Source: Sequoia sempervirens
Taxonomy: Eukaryota; Streptophyta; Pinopsida; Cupressales; Cupressaceae
Reading direction: 5' to 3'
DNA length: 64,000 nt
Assembly: GCA_007258455.2 (NCBI GenBank)
Contig: VDFB02000001.1
Location: forward strand, 11,884,754 to 11,948,753
Positions 20,802 through 34,300 of the stretch are shown piece after piece. Numbering within the stretch: the first letter of the stretch is position 1; each line of letters starts with the position of its first letter. Both the position numbers and the translations under genes were made by a program. The notes beneath the pieces are model-generated. The model was not told where the DNA came from, did no database searches, and saw nothing but the letters and a program-made list of their open reading frames with translations.

Positions 20802-23800
20802 CTGGTGACAAAAGAAAAAAGCAAAGAGAATCTTGTCTACTATGACCATCTTCCTTGACTGTCGTTGGTTGTTAGTTGTAGGTAGTAAATTCCCATAGAT
20901 CTCTGACTACCATTTGTTGTTGACAGGTTTGGCACGTGGTAGGCTATCATCTCTTTTCTACATTGTGTTCATTTATGGTGCGCATCAAATGAATGAGTAG
21001 TTTTTAACAATCTATCCTGATAAATTAATGTGCAAGAAATGTTTCAGAGATTGACTAATTTCGTTGTCAGAGTGCCATTAATCTCTCTTTATTTTTACTA
21101 TCTTTTATATGCCTTTGGTCTATAGAAGTTATGTGTAGGTCAAAGGTGTCAAATGAAAGGAAAGCTTGTTTAGCATATTGTCTAAGGCGTGATACCAAAA
21201 CATCATTAACCATTGTGCAAAAAAACTCATGTTTAATTCACTATCACACCAATTAATTCCAAACTTTAAATTCATATGAAAAGTGGAGAGATTAATAGTG
21301 TTTTGTAATTGATTGGGGATCGCATGTAGCAATATTGATTATCTTCATCTGCTTTCTCTTGCTTCTATGAAAACCATATCACGTTCTCCATGTTTAGAAG
21401 ATAAGCACACCCTTACAATAGGAGGATCAAGTCTTTGCTACGCATTGATAACAATGATTGATTGGTAGGCATTCTAACAAACCTTCATTCTCTCAAACCT
21501 TCATTTGGATTTAGTGTTTCATTTGGCCGCAATAGTCTTTAATTTTTAAACACACAACAACTATTGATTGTTGCACCATTAATAACATTAATTGGTGCAC
21601 ATTAGAAAGTTAGAATATATGTCATTTAAAAATCTTTTGAAATCTATATGTCTTGGGCAAAGCACTTCCAGTAGGATGTCCAATCTTATGCGTATATAGA
21701 AGTTTATATGAGCTGACTTTGTATCAATTGGAGTTTGGAGGGCACGGTTTCTCATAAAGGTTGGTTGATGCTTTCTTCATCTATAAGAAATTTTGGCATA
21801 TTTGAGAGATGGGATGGTTATTATCGTGTTGATGTGATGCTTTAGATGCTAATCAAAACATAGTTGGAGATCTAAATCTTTTTTCCTAAAGATCAAACAT
21901 TTACTTTTCATAAATCACATACTATCTAATATGAAATAAATGCATATGGTGTAGGTTGGAGGTCGAAATTTGATTAGATTTTTTATATCTTCCATATTTA
22001 TTTTATATTATATGAGCACCATTCATGCCATTTGAGTTGTATGTTTTTAGAGGATTGAGTAAATTTTAAGGTTCTACCTTTTACAAATATTTATACTGCA
22101 AATTATAATTGCTAGTAATCTCATTAATATTGTGGTTTCTATCATTAATGCTTGGTTGTGTAGAGTGGATGAATAGACTAAAGCATAAATCGACATTGAT
22201 TTTCCTATTCCAAGGATATATGGGTTTATGTCTTAAAGGCATGCAAATGTAGACAGGAGGAGTGCCTTTAAAGTCCTTACTCTACCTATTAATCTTAGGT
22301 GTCTGCCCTCTTTGATTTAAGGAATACAACTCAATATTTGTTGGTTGTGTTGCCAAGGTAGTACTTTGTGGCTTTATGACTTAAGGATACGTGAAATCTA
22401 AGTAAGCTTTACTGTGGACTGAAGTTGAACATTTCCTACCAAATTCTTAAAGGAATCAAGCATAACATATCATCATTTGCACCAAGAATCCCCAATGGAC
22501 AACTTATGTTTATTTGATTATTGATTCCTTGTGAATGCATTCATTATGTTTAAAATTATATTCATTATGTCATTGATTTCTTGAAATATCATACTTCTTA
22601 TTTGTGATAACTTTCTATTGTTTATAGGTTGGTATCGAGAAACAATGGTGGATTTTCTCACACATTGGAATCAAAGAACATAAATAGATAGGAGTTGAAG
22701 AATTGAACATTGAAGTTGAAATTGACAAAGCATTTTTAAATGCTTAGGGCTTCCATTTTCTACTTTAGTTTTCTATTTTAGACCAACTTACTTCTATTTG
22801 GGCTCTAAAAAGAACACTACAAAAGCTTTCATTTTTGCTACAAAAGGGCTTAAAAAGAAATTTAGGCAAACTTACCAGATTTTGTTTAAGGTTAACAATT
22901 GAACAAAGCAACTTTCATCTTTTATTTTGATGCTTTAAAAATAATCAAATCATTGCTTTGAGGATTTAAAATGAACATGTGCATCTTTGTTTTTGCAATC
23001 ACCTACCCAAAATAATATCATCAAAGGACGTATGCACTTCTCTCGCACATCATGACATTCTTGAGAATCAAAAAGCTTTTGGAGTTATTAAGTTGCGTAA
23101 GTGATTGCCTCCATATTTTTATTTGGGTTTAAAATTGAAAAATCTTGTGAGTGTGAGTGGAACATATCGCGTGTGTTCTCTCTTTGTTTCTCAACAAAGA
23201 TTGATCGAACTACGGATGTATTTACTCACTTTTTTTTTATCTTAGAGGGCCTACCTTGTGGGAAAAAGTAATCACCCAAGGGAACAACCCAACTGGGAAC
23301 ACACTAAAGCCAAGCGACTTCCAACCGGTATATAACTATGGGTACTTGAGGAAAGGCAAGTATCATGAGGATTATTCCAATGAGAAGGACAACAATGGTC
23401 TCTTGACGCATGGATGGTCCCCCACGAATGGAATGCTTGCATTAAAACCCTTTGTTTAAAAAGGCCAAAATCTTTATCTATTTGTTGGTGCAAGAATGGT
23501 TGTTTTGAAGCCACCCCACACTTTTATGACTTTTAGTAGAGATGGAAAGTATGCCATGGGAGATTCATGGGTACTAATGCTTGGCTTACCCAAGAAGCAA
23601 GTGCACTATAAGGGGGAGCCTATGTGGTCAAGAATCTAACTATCCGTTGAGAGTAGGCATAGCTTGATTTATCCAAGTGGGGATTCAAAAAATATTGTCT
23701 CAATATCCATAGGGTTGTGCATGTTCTTGAAATCAAAACACTTTTCTTGGATCTTAAACATGGGAAAAAAAACATTCAACATGATCATCAAAATTTCAAA

Positions 23801-24400
23801 CCCTTTAGGAAGCAAATATCTTTGAAAAATCTAAGTGTTATTGCTTGCCCTATGGATTCTATCCTTAGAGGTTTCTAAGTATTTGGGTTTACATCTTAAT
23901 TTTCTCTTCCTAAAGTCAACATTAGGAAACTATTGGCTTAATTTCCTTGATTTCCACATAATGGACTTTGTGGAATGAAAAGAAATTGGGACATTAGACA
24001 TTTAGTTTTAAACCTAACCGAGAGAGTGTTTTTCGTAAAAAGAACTCATTAAGCAAAGTTAAGAAACAAATGGACCCCACACATGTGCTTGGCATATTTT
24101 TGGTCATATGGTTTTCATGCAAACATTGGTCTATTGGTTTGAACTACTCTTAGAGAAAAGCATGTTCTTCAATATCTTGGTCTTGTAAATAAGGTTCTCC
24201 TTAGGTTCATTTAGGATCAAATAAAACACTTCATCCACCCCAAACATTTATCATCTCCATCTCACGAAAAAATTTAGAGCTTTGGAAACATCATTCTAGA
24301 CTTGGGTAAATCATCAAACACATCAAAATCACCTTGTTTAGTTAGGAGTGTGAGAATGCATCATTTCTCATACCTCTAGTTAAATTAGCACACCTTTGAA
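20802..24400. other. Mostly unannotated; possible intron and retroelement leader
   Basis: 20802-20900 reads as intron in minus orientation (T-rich tract before the acceptor). No further GYF exon was recognised by eye. A 67-codon frame at 23256-23459 (plus) reads MWEKVITQGNNPTGNTLKPS and onward. It has protein-like composition but matches nothing I know. The rest is AT-rich with short frames only. Confidence 0.4.
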
Positions 24401-24614
24401 CAAGTGCATCCTAATATTGCATCTAACATCTTAGGGTTTACAAGTTCATTATCCAATCAAAACAATCAAAATAAAATCCTAAAGTCTAGCATTGATCCAA
24501 AGTTCCTAAAAGTTCAACACCCATATCATTCACCCCTTTCATCCTTCATCTCATCATTGGTCCTGAACAACTTAGAGGTTCACTTTTGCAACAAGGTCAA
24601 AACAAAAGAAGAAA

Positions 24615-25808
24615 ATGGAATATAAACTTTCACCATACATCATGATTAATCTAAACCAACCAAACTATCAAATCCTTACAATGGCAATTGATTATCAACA
24701 CTCACATTTATACAATATATACATGGGATCATTATCTCCTATAAACCTCAATGGTACAACAAATGTGAGTATGTCTGGTCAAAATTTTGGAACACCTTTC
24801 CCAATGGTAGATTTAAATCCACATCCAAACCTACAAATCTATCAACCAAACACTCAATGCATGAGTCTTCCACAAAACAACATCATCCCACCAAATCCAT
24901 ACATGCCAAATGTGAATATACCAAGTACAAGTTTACCAAAAATGAACATTTCAAAACCACACTTGGTAAACTTTGGGATAAATATGTTTGTGAATCATAC
25001 AAATGTTGTTCAAAGTCCAAAAAAGATGTTAACGACTCCATGTATTGATCCAAGTCAAGGTAACACCATGCAAAATCAAAGTTACCTAAATCAAGGCAAT
25101 GTGGTTCCCAACCACAACAATGTTCAATTTCAACCTATAATGCCAAGTTCAAACATCATACCAAATCATAACATTATCCAAAATCAATTTTCCCATGATC
25201 CCATACAAACACCACAAGTATGCATCCCAAATCTGCTTGAACAAAAACCAAATCAACTATATCAAGGGTGTCAAGATCAAAATCGAGATCAAATTTTGTG
25301 AGATCAAATTGCTTCACTTGCCAAAATAATTAACTCATTGCACCAAGGGACATCTCCACACCAAAATCAATACACTTTTCCATTGGTTAAACCATGTCAT
25401 CAAATCATTGAGTTGTTTCCACAACCACATCAAGAACAATATCTCCAATGTCAAGAAGTTGGATATCAAGATCAACAACATTAACAACAAACCGAAATTC
25501 CAAATCTCAAAGATCAATCACCACATCTCCAAAATCAATCACCACAAGGTCAATTTAAAGTAAAAGTTTCACAGGGTAACAAACAAAAATACACATCACT
25601 TGGGAAACCAATCGAATCGATCATGCAACAATTGGTGCAGGACAATCTCATTAAAATACCCATCTATGAGAACTATCAAGAACCCTTAGTGAAACTGCCA
25701 TGGTACAATGAAAATCACCTTTGTGATCTTCACAAGATAAAGGGACACACAACATCAAATTGTATTCGACTCAAAAATCTTATCCAAGATCTTATTGATC
25801 AAAAATAA
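24615..25808 (+). pseudogene. Gag-like ORF with plant zinc-knuckle variant
   Basis: One plus-strand frame of ~400 codons with two in-frame stops (after 25301, and ~25485, CAA>TAA type). The first 230 residues are Asn/Gln/Pro-rich low-complexity sequence (many QN, PN, HN pairs). The C-terminal end reads PIYENYQEPLVKLPWYN, then CDLHKIKGHTTSNCIRLKNL, a CX2HX4HX4C knuckle of the kind found in the Gag of large plant Ty3 elements, followed by the usual LIQDLIDQ helix. No capsid domain is visible upstream. It belongs to the outer 20.7-kb LTR pair, and its polypurine tract and 3' LTR lie downstream in the same orientation. Confidence 0.6.
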
Positions 25809-25816
25809 TAACTATT

Positions 25817-27760
25817 GTGGACAACGATGAAGATTCAACCACTGGTGATAGCATTGACAATCTCCCCACCACAATTGTTGAAAAAAATGATCAAAATCTA
25901 TCCATCAATGAGCATAATGAAAATGTTTCTACCTCATCCGAAGATCAAATCAACATATATCAAGAGTCACTTTTCAATCATGATTAAAATCCACCAACAA
26001 TACCCAACAATGATCCAATTCAAGAAATGTCAACATCACTTGACCCTATGGTTGAAGACATTGACAATCTCTCCGCCACAATTGTTGAAAACAATGTTCA
26101 AGATCTCTCCATTAATGAGCACATTGAAGATGCTTCTACCCCATCTGATGATCAACTCACCATACATCAAGAGCCACTTTTTAGTGATCTATTTCAAGGA
26201 GTGTTAGAACTATTTGATCCCATTGACATAATCTATGATCCATCGACCAATGATCATATTGAAAATGTCTCTACATTTGCTTATGAGTTAGAGGACATAT
26301 CTCAAGAATTTATTCCAAAGCATGATCAACATCTTTCACCAAAGTCTAGCAATGGTCCTTCCCAAGAACTATTGACATTATTTGACCTCATGGTTATAGA
26401 AGGTATCCTCAACTCAACATTTGATCCAATTCCACTCAAAGATCAAGAGGATATTGAGGCACTTCCCAGGCCTAATGAAGATATCCAAAAACCCTTTGTA
26501 AGAAATCCATCCTTTGAAACTGTCCCATGTCAGGAACTTGATCCAAAGCATGTCAAAAGCAATTTCAAAATCAATCAAGATCAAGAATTTGTATCTCCAA
26601 GATACTACAATGATCTAATGGACAGTCTCCTATTTATACATGATGTCACAAATGATGATCACATCCACATAGCACCTACTCCTCCATCTACCCATGAGAT
26701 GCTTTCTTTGGATGGACACATAGATGATCTTCATTCAGAATAGGATTCCTTTACTCCTGGCATTATTACACAAAAAGAGCAGGGTATTGATTCCTACAAT
26801 CAAACTGAATTATCAACATCAGGATAAGATATATCCCAAATTCATATTGAGGAAATCATATATGAAGATATCCAACATTATCCACTCAAGGAAATAGGTC
26901 AGATAGAACAGGATATTCCAGAGATAGCAGAGTAGCAAATTGAAATAACGCCATCTACAATGGTTATTTATCAGAGAATGCTTACCAAACAAGACATCTC
27001 AAAACAGGCAGAATCAAAGAACAACGGTGCTACTACCATCATACTGGGGGCAACTATTTCTCAAGTAAACATCAACATAGGGAGCATGAAGAGTCCTTAT
27101 GATGAAACTGATGCCAATACTACAACCAACCATGCCATGAATCTTCATCCACCCATCACCCTATCCACAAATTGGGACCAACATCAAAAGAAAGATTTGA
27201 ATCAAAGCACAAAGAACATTATCAAAGAAAAAGAAGCAAAGAATCATAATGGAAAAATCAAATAAACATGGATACCAAAAAATACAAAGAAAGATTATCC
27301 CTATCAAACTCCATTAGTCAAATAAACCATGGGGAAAAATAAAAAGGGAAATGTATCCATAAAAGACGTCCGCAAAGGAAAAAAGCAGGCTTCTCAAGCA
27401 ATGTACAAAGTATATCAAGCAATTGGTCCTAATTCCATGCACACGTCCGTAAGCACCCATCATTGCTCATCTTCCCAAGTTTGGAGAGTCAAAGGTTCCA
27501 AACTATCAACCAATCCATCTTTTATTCCTAAACACACTCCATCCACGCCTCCACACATGATATCCAATTCTCAAATTGACCACGTATTAGTAGCCACCCT
27601 TCATCATAAGGATTCAGAAGGCATCCTATTGCAATTTGAGCACAAAGGCAGAGTTAACTTCGGTATCGACAAAGCAGATTAGGAATCTCAAAAGTTGCAT
27701 TCAAGTGCACGTATCTTAGCAAAAAAACTTCTTCAAGTAGGATGTCGATGGCACATCATG
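25817..27760 (+). pseudogene. Long acidic ORF following gag, no pol domain
   Basis: The frame shifts from the gag frame (+0 to +2) and then stays readable for ~640 codons with only scattered stops (near 25984, 26741, 26826, 26934, 27263, 27325, 27679). It is acidic and rich in D, E, S and I. A ~68-residue block is duplicated in tandem: IDNLPTTIVEKND...INEHNENVSTSS near 25850 and IDNLSATIVENNV...INEHIEDASTPS near 26060. No protease, RT, RNase H or integrase motif is present. The function is unknown; it may be a Gag C-terminal extension or a separate accessory protein of a non-autonomous element. Confidence 0.45.
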
Positions 27761-30007
27761 ACAAAAGCATCTACATCGACACTACCAGGTGGTTCAGCAT
27801 GAGCTTAAAATCTTTCAAAAAACCAAAAAAAATAAAAAAATATGAAAATCCAAAAAAAAATAGAAAAGGATCAAAAATAGTAAAGACAAAAAATCGTCCT
27901 CCAATGAAAACCTCTTCGGTGGCACTTTGGGAAAGTACCTTGGTGAAAACCTAGCAAACAGGTGCCTTGTGTAAATAAACACTTTCCATCCACCAAGATC
28001 TTCACGACTCATTTTGCATCATCCATCCATTACGCTTCCATCATCCATCACATTCCATATTTCCATCCATCACCCATCTGTGTTTGCATCATAGCTTGAT
28101 CTTGTGTTCATGTCATGATCCCTCCTAGTACTACTCGACCCATTCTCAAGGTTAGCTTTCCCTGCCTCTATTGGAGTGGTCTATTGTTTCATGCTAGGGG
28201 CATGTTCTCATCAGATCGAATTCATGTATGTTCTTGAAGTCCCCAAAATCAGAAAATGAAAAAAATGAAAAACATCAAAAAATTGGAAAATCCAAAAAAC
28301 ATCGAAAAATCAAAAAATCCCAAAACATTCAAAATCCAAAAATAGGTCAAAAGTTAGTAAAAAGAAGACAAAAATAGAGTTTTCTTGTTGAACTACGGGT
28401 CTTTGAGCCTTGAACGTAAGAAAGGTTGATCTTTGATCATCCCCCGAGACACTTAGGTCAGTCCTTTAGGAGTCTATCATAATAAACTAGTAGTCCATTT
28501 GTTCATATCTCATCAAATAATCGAGTCTGTGTCAGTCAAACTACGTGGTCTTTGTGTGTATAACATAGGCAAGGCTAATCTATTGATCAGTCCCTAGGAT
28601 AGGTCTTTAGGTTAGTCTCTTGGTCAAAATCTCAGAAAACTCCAAAACATTCAAAAATTTGAAACAAAACATTTGTAAAATCTTGAAAAATACCAAAAAT
28701 AGCCTCATAACATTTCAAAAAACATTAAAAAATATCCAAATATTTGAAAAAATCCATTCGTCCCCATCTCGCTTTAACCCACAATAAACATTCACTAATA
28801 AATCATCGTCATCTTCAACATTTGGTGAAACAGTCGGAAACAAGTCTAGCAGGTTAAAAGTGAAAACTTAAACGTCAAAGTCTCAAGTCTAGGTCAGTAA
28901 GTAAACAAGTTAGTAAACTCTTTGTGTCAATAGCCTATCTTTCAATCAGTCCCAAATCAATCATCTAATAACATCATGTCCTAGGATGCATCCTTCCTAC
29001 AATGGACATCAACATCAGGCATCACCGTAGTTTAGTCTTGGCTAGCGGTATGAAGAACATTAGCTTGTTTTTTTACTTTATCTTTGTCTTTTGGCTTATC
29101 TTATTGTGCTCATTTCGATGACTTCTCGATGATGTTCCAAACGAAGGGGTTTAGAGAGAAAGGAATGGGGCAACGATCAATATCTTTTTATCTTTTGTGC
29201 TTGTTGGATATTCTTGTAATATAACCTTGGTCATGTGTGCTTTGCTTGGTTTGTAGGGAGGGTGTTTTAGGTGTCTTGTTGACCACATAGGAAGGCTTTC
29301 TTTTCTATGTTTTGGTCCGAGATATTTGAAATATCTGAACTACATTCTGAATAAGGTTTTGTATGTTAGGTGTGAATAGGAGTACTTCTATCTAATTGTT
29401 GAGTCAAAGTCCATCACACTAGGTGTAACGCCATCCTGGTTCTTTATACCTTGATGCATTGTGCCTATGTGTGTTATCAAACATAAGGTAAGTAACCCTT
29501 TTAAAGTCCCAATTCCTGATAAGAAAATCATCCATATCTCATCATCATCTCTAATAAAGCTGGCTTGTTGAATCCTCTTGTCATCATCTCATTTCTTTTT
29601 TCTTCTCTCCACACTAACATCATACAGGGATAGTTAATCATTATCGCCAGTGCATCCATCCTACATCCACAAACCGTCGACATACTGCATAATGCATAGC
29701 ATATCATATAGAAAGTATTAATCATATCACATGCATTGCATTTCCATCATTACATAATATAGATTGGTTATTCTAAGCATCTTGAAACCATCTCATCTGC
29801 ATTATCATCATAACCTCCCATACGTCCATCTTGAACCTCTTTGTCGTGAGATCAACCCTCAAAATGAACTTTTCACTCGATCTCTCAAGGGGGCAATGTA
29901 CCAGTATACTTCTTTCTATTGAGGCATCCGAAATTTTTTAAAAAAAATTGAAATTTGACTGCGGCAAGATTGCTCTTTGAACCAACGCAACAAGTACATA
30001 GCTTCAA
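27761..30007. other. 3' non-coding region of the outer element, A-tract-rich
   Basis: No coding signal. It contains three stretches of phased A-tracts (27815-27885, 28245-28345, 28625-28760). The right end leads into the polypurine tract. Short frames here, such as 29528-29725 (minus), look incidental. Confidence 0.5.
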
Positions 30008-30019
30008 AGAGGGGAAAAA
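30008..30019 (+). promoter_or_regulatory. Polypurine tract before the right LTR
   Basis: AGAGGGGAAAAA directly precedes TGTAGACATG. This fixes the plus orientation of the outer LTR element. Confidence 0.8.
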
Positions 30020-31081
30020 TGTAGACATGCAAAATTGACATAATGCATCTAATGTTCGTCATTTAATTAAATCTCTAATGTTCTTCTATTATTTAAATAA
30101 ATCATTTTATTTAATTAATCCTAATGTCCTAGTTTGATTATATAAATCACTTTATTTGATTAAATCATATTTCATCTTCTTTAAATTAAATAAACTAAAC
30201 TTTATTTAATTTAATCTAACATCATCACCCCTCTTTAATTAAATAAATCAAAATCCTTTATTTAATTAAATCTAAATCATATTCTTCTCAACTTTTATTT
30301 AAACCAACCCAAAAATCTAAATCAAATGGTCACATCAACTAATCCCTCATTAAATTAATCAAATCCTAATTAATTTAATCCTAATCACCTAAATCCTCTA
30401 GATATTGCCACTTGCACATGAAAATACATTTAATTAATTTATTAAATCCCTATTTTCTCTCAACATGGAATCTTTAGGGGAAAATTCCTCCAAGTTTGAA
30501 AATCCTTCCAAATGGATTTGTCCTTCCAACAAAGCATTCATTCCCTCTTTCATGTCCTTGTGCATTGAGCCAAGTGGCATTTAATTCATTCTTTTCTCCC
30601 TCCAACAAGTCATTTCACAAATTTGAAATTCCACCTAATAGCATTTATCATGCACAATGACCAAAATGTGCACAACCTTCATCCTCTCACATCTTGACAA
30701 GTGGCATCTTGTCGTTGGATTATCCTTTATCCCACATTCATCCTATTCTTCAACCCTCCATCATTCTTTCTTATAAATAGAGGCCTCCTCTATTGTATTA
30801 ATCCTCTACAATATCAGTCATTTGAATCCACATCCATCATCCAAGAGCTTATCAAGGATTGGGAAAGGGCTTCTTTCCACATCAAAGAAGCACCAATCCA
30901 CTATGGGATAGAGTTTGATTCTTGCTTTCTTATGCTTTCACTTAATATATATTGATATCTTACTTCTTTGTTTGCATAGGTAGCATGATCCAATATTTCA
31001 TAGGGATGCTTGAGTTGTCTTATTTTAAATTGACTAACAATGTTAATGGTTGTTTGTTTTGAGTATTTTCAAATTTTAGCA
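30020..31081 (+). repeat. Right LTR copy of the 20.7-kb element
   Basis: 1062 bp, begins TGTAGACATGC, ends ATTTTAGCA. High similarity to 10419-11504, differing mostly by single-base changes and the missing ~22-bp AT block. Confidence 0.8.
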
Positions 31082-34030
31082 TTCACCATTACTATTTTCT
31101 ATATAAACCATTCACATATGTGCAACACATATTATACCCCTACAATTAAAACTAAGATGTATTCAACTAAATGGTAGTTAAAAGAGAGATATAAACCCTA
31201 AATCATTTTAGAATGTCATCTATTTTGTATTTTAAAGAAAAAATTCCTAAAACTTGGTCTTCAAAGGAGATAAGAACACAAGATCCTTTTATTATTTTTA
31301 TTGATTTTGTGACTCATACCTATCCCTCATATGGTGGATCATCAATTCAATGGATGAAATCTATCTAGATTCAACATTATTTTAACATAAATATATCCAC
31401 AACCTCATGTATAGTTTTTAAAATTTTATCCTCCAAGGAATTTTTGGATATCTTAAATTCACAATGATATAAACATGCTTAATGTCCACTAGAAAGTGAT
31501 GTATTATCTTATCAGACTCAAAGTATTTTTCAAAAGCTCAATTTAGGCACTCCATTGTATTTGAAATATTATATTTTCAATTCAAAACTACTTTTGGAAC
31601 CATCCACCCTATCCAATCTAAGCTATAACATTTTGGGATCCATGTCTTCACGACAATAGGCATGAAAGTGAACTTTGTCATAAACAATAAATTTATCATT
31701 TAGTATAACAGAAGGTGCACAAAAAACCATGACTATAATTAATCTAGTGTCAATTGTAAAACTTGGGGCTAATAAGCCCAACAAAACTTTAATTATTGTG
31801 GAGTGGACTCTCATTACTCCCCATATTTTACCGAAGTATGTGTTTCCTAAAATTTCCAAATATAAAATTTATTTATAGTTGTCAAATTCAATAGCCTCAA
31901 TTTTGAGCTAGGGAAAACTAGGGAGTATCCTTGCTACTCCATTCAAACTCATGGGAGAAACCTACACTTTCATGTCAATACCTAAAATTGAGGATAGAAC
32001 TAAGTTTTTTAGTTTTGATCAAGCATCTCAAAGGTGTTATGATGTGGAAAATAATATTCAATGGTTCCTCTTACAAAAGAAGGTCAAGAACCTATTATAC
32101 AAACATGATTGAAGCCCTACGATGGAAAGTATAAATATTTGGGTTGCACAATGAGGATGCAATGAGTAATCTTGTGACTAATAGGTTTTTGGGTATAGAT
32201 AAAGATCCCAATACCATAACCTCATTGACACACTCAAGGGAGAAACCTATAATTTTATGTAAATACCCAAGATTGTGGATATAATTAGGTCTTTTAGTTT
32301 CATTCAAGTACCTCAAAGATAGTATGATTTTGAATGCACAATTCAATAGTTCCTCTAATAGAAAAAGGTCAAGAATCTATTATACAAACATAATCGAAGT
32401 CATATCTTGGCAAGTATAAAATATTTGGGTTGTACAATGAATATTCCATGAGTAAGCTCACAATTGATTGGTTGTTGGGTATAAATAAATGGCCCAATAC
32501 CAATAACCCTATTGACATGAAAAGATTACTCAATGATTTTGATGACAAGATTTCTTGTAGAAATATCAAAAGGTCTAAAAAATAATGGTTGGAATATAAG
32601 GCCATAGCTAGACCATAATTTGATTGGAGGATACACTCAAAGGATGATGAAAAAGATGATGAATGTTATGAAGCTTGCCTAGGATTAGGGAAATTGAAAT
32701 TGTCAAAGTTTCTTCAAGGGCCACTTCACCTTCAAATACTCTCACAAATTTTGTTCTTAAGTCAACACAGGTGGTCACTCCTATACAATGCACCAAATCT
32801 CTACTATAAGACATTCCATTCATGTCTAAGGTTATTATTCCCATTGTCCTAATAAGTTATAATTATCTCCTATTTTTCTAGATGTTAGTATTCCTATTGT
32901 TCTTACCGATGTTTATAATAAGTTTGGTATAGTAAATGCTTCTCAGATCTTATAAGAGTAATTCCATTTAAGGATTCAAAATCTCCTATTGTTGCCATGA
33001 AGGTTGATCCTATGGTTGTGTTTGAGAGTGGCTAAGGTCAAGGTTTTGCATTAACTAGCACTTCTCTCATTTCTATTGTAGATTTGTTTGGTGACTTTTT
33101 AGTTTCAGTTTCTAGGGTGCCTTGTGTTTCAAATCTAGACATTGTTTTAGTGTCTTTAATGTCATTTCAGGAAAAACATAGTATCCAAATTCTCTATTTT
33201 GTGTCTTTTGCTATAATGTCTACTATTTTTACTATAAGTCCTATTCATTCTAGTGTACCAATTCAATCACTTTTTGATAGCAATATTTAAATAAATTTAG
33301 AGATCACCATAGAAGAAATGGTGACTTTAAGAGTTATTATCCATAATTAGTTGATCGATGAAAACCAAAAGTCAATAATACAACTTGATTTGAGTGTGCA
33401 ATTAAATGATGTTTATTTAGAGTTGGCATATGATTAAGTTATAGGGAAAGTAAAGGGGGTGATCAAAAGAAATAATCAGTCCCTAGGAAAAGACATTATC
33501 ATGGAAATAAAACATGAATTATTTTCAATTTCAAGAAACAAAATAGCTTGAAGAAATACCTTATGCAATAAAATCCATACTAGATTTAGTTGTAGATCAT
33601 GTTTAACATTTGATTATAGAGAGTGAGAGATAGAATAAAAGAAGTGTTGTTGAGGTAACTAACGACTTAGTGAAATATATTAATAAGAATTTAAAGTAGG
33701 TGTATAATAAGGTTTGCTAAGCATATGCAATTTAATATCTTGATAAAGCCTTAGTGAAACTAAAAAATTGTAAGATTAATAAAATGATGGAGAAGGTAGA
33801 CTTCATTAGGTAGGTGAAAGTAGATGGCAGGCCAATAAATGTTAATATAATGACTATGGTTGATTTGTAATTGGCTTCCAATTTTCTTATCGAGGTCAAC
33901 AAGACAATCTAAGGATAGATACAAACTATTTATTTGCTAGAAGAGGAAGTAGATAAGGAGATCCTACAATTACATAGTTTATTTAAATATATTGGTTATA
34001 AACAATTCTTAAATGAGAAAGAGAAATTGG
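31082..34030 (+). pseudogene. Decayed coding-like sequence of unknown family
   Basis: Fragments of plus-strand frames (31931-32134, 33084-33290 and 33960-34043) have protein-like composition but many stops. A ~284-bp unit is duplicated in tandem: it starts near 31950 (CATGGGAGAAACCTACAC) and again near 32234 (CAAGGGAGAAACCTATAA), and ends in both copies with words such as KKGQE.IIQT and YLG.T. The last part (33960-34043) reads LHSLFKYIGYKQFLNEKEKL, and the frame continues after the 5S-like insertion. No family was recognised; it could be a retroelement accessory gene. Confidence 0.4.
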
Positions 34031-34043
34031 TTAACCAAATAGT
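34031..34043 (+). repeat. 13-bp target duplication, left copy
   Basis: TTAACCAAATAGT, identical to 36468-36480. The bases outside differ (G against A before, T against G after), so the repeat is exactly 13 bp. Confidence 0.85.
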
Positions 34044-34187
34044 TATGATATTGCTATCACGATTCAACTGTGTAGTTTTGAGTCAAACTCATTGACCCAT
34101 GTTTCATGAGTAGTGGTTCACAAGAACCCATCTCTCATGATAATGAATGGATAACTTAGCACTCATTGTATCTAGGTGATGCTCACA

Positions 34188-34300
34188 GAGGTGAAGCGCT
34201 GGGCCTTCCCGAGAGGTCACCCATCCTAGTAATACTCCAGCTCAAGTGTGCTTAACCACAGATTTCTCTCCAAGGTTAAACCAACTTATCTTGCAACCTC
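34188..34300 (-). pseudogene. 5S rRNA-like sequence, unit 1
   Basis: 113 bp. Keeps GGTTAAGC and GGATGGGTGACCTC of the internal 5S promoter. GAGGT/ACCTC ends can still pair as helix I. Changes include TATTACT for TAGTACT. Confidence 0.8.

Larger units (their letters stand above)
10419..31081 (+). mobile_element. 20.7-kb LTR retroelement, gag-only, with nested insertions
   Basis: Two ~1.07-kb direct repeats (10419-11504 and 30020-31081) enclose this interval, and the right copy is preceded by a good polypurine tract (30008-30019). Between them lie a gag-like coding region on the plus strand (24615-27760), a GYF-protein gene fragment on the minus strand, and a nested chromovirus (12496-20192). 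No protease, RT or integrase belonging to the outer element was found. Without the chromovirus it would be ~13 kb, like large non-autonomous derivatives. The bases flanking the pair (GTTAT left, TTCAC right) do not match as a target duplication and no clear primer site was found, so the two LTRs may come from different insertions. Confidence 0.55.

Noticed and set aside
10414..31086. Target duplication for the 20.7-kb LTR pair
   Set aside because: GTTAT on the left and TTCAC on the right do not match, and shifting the LTR end by a few bases did not help. The pairing is kept as tentative.
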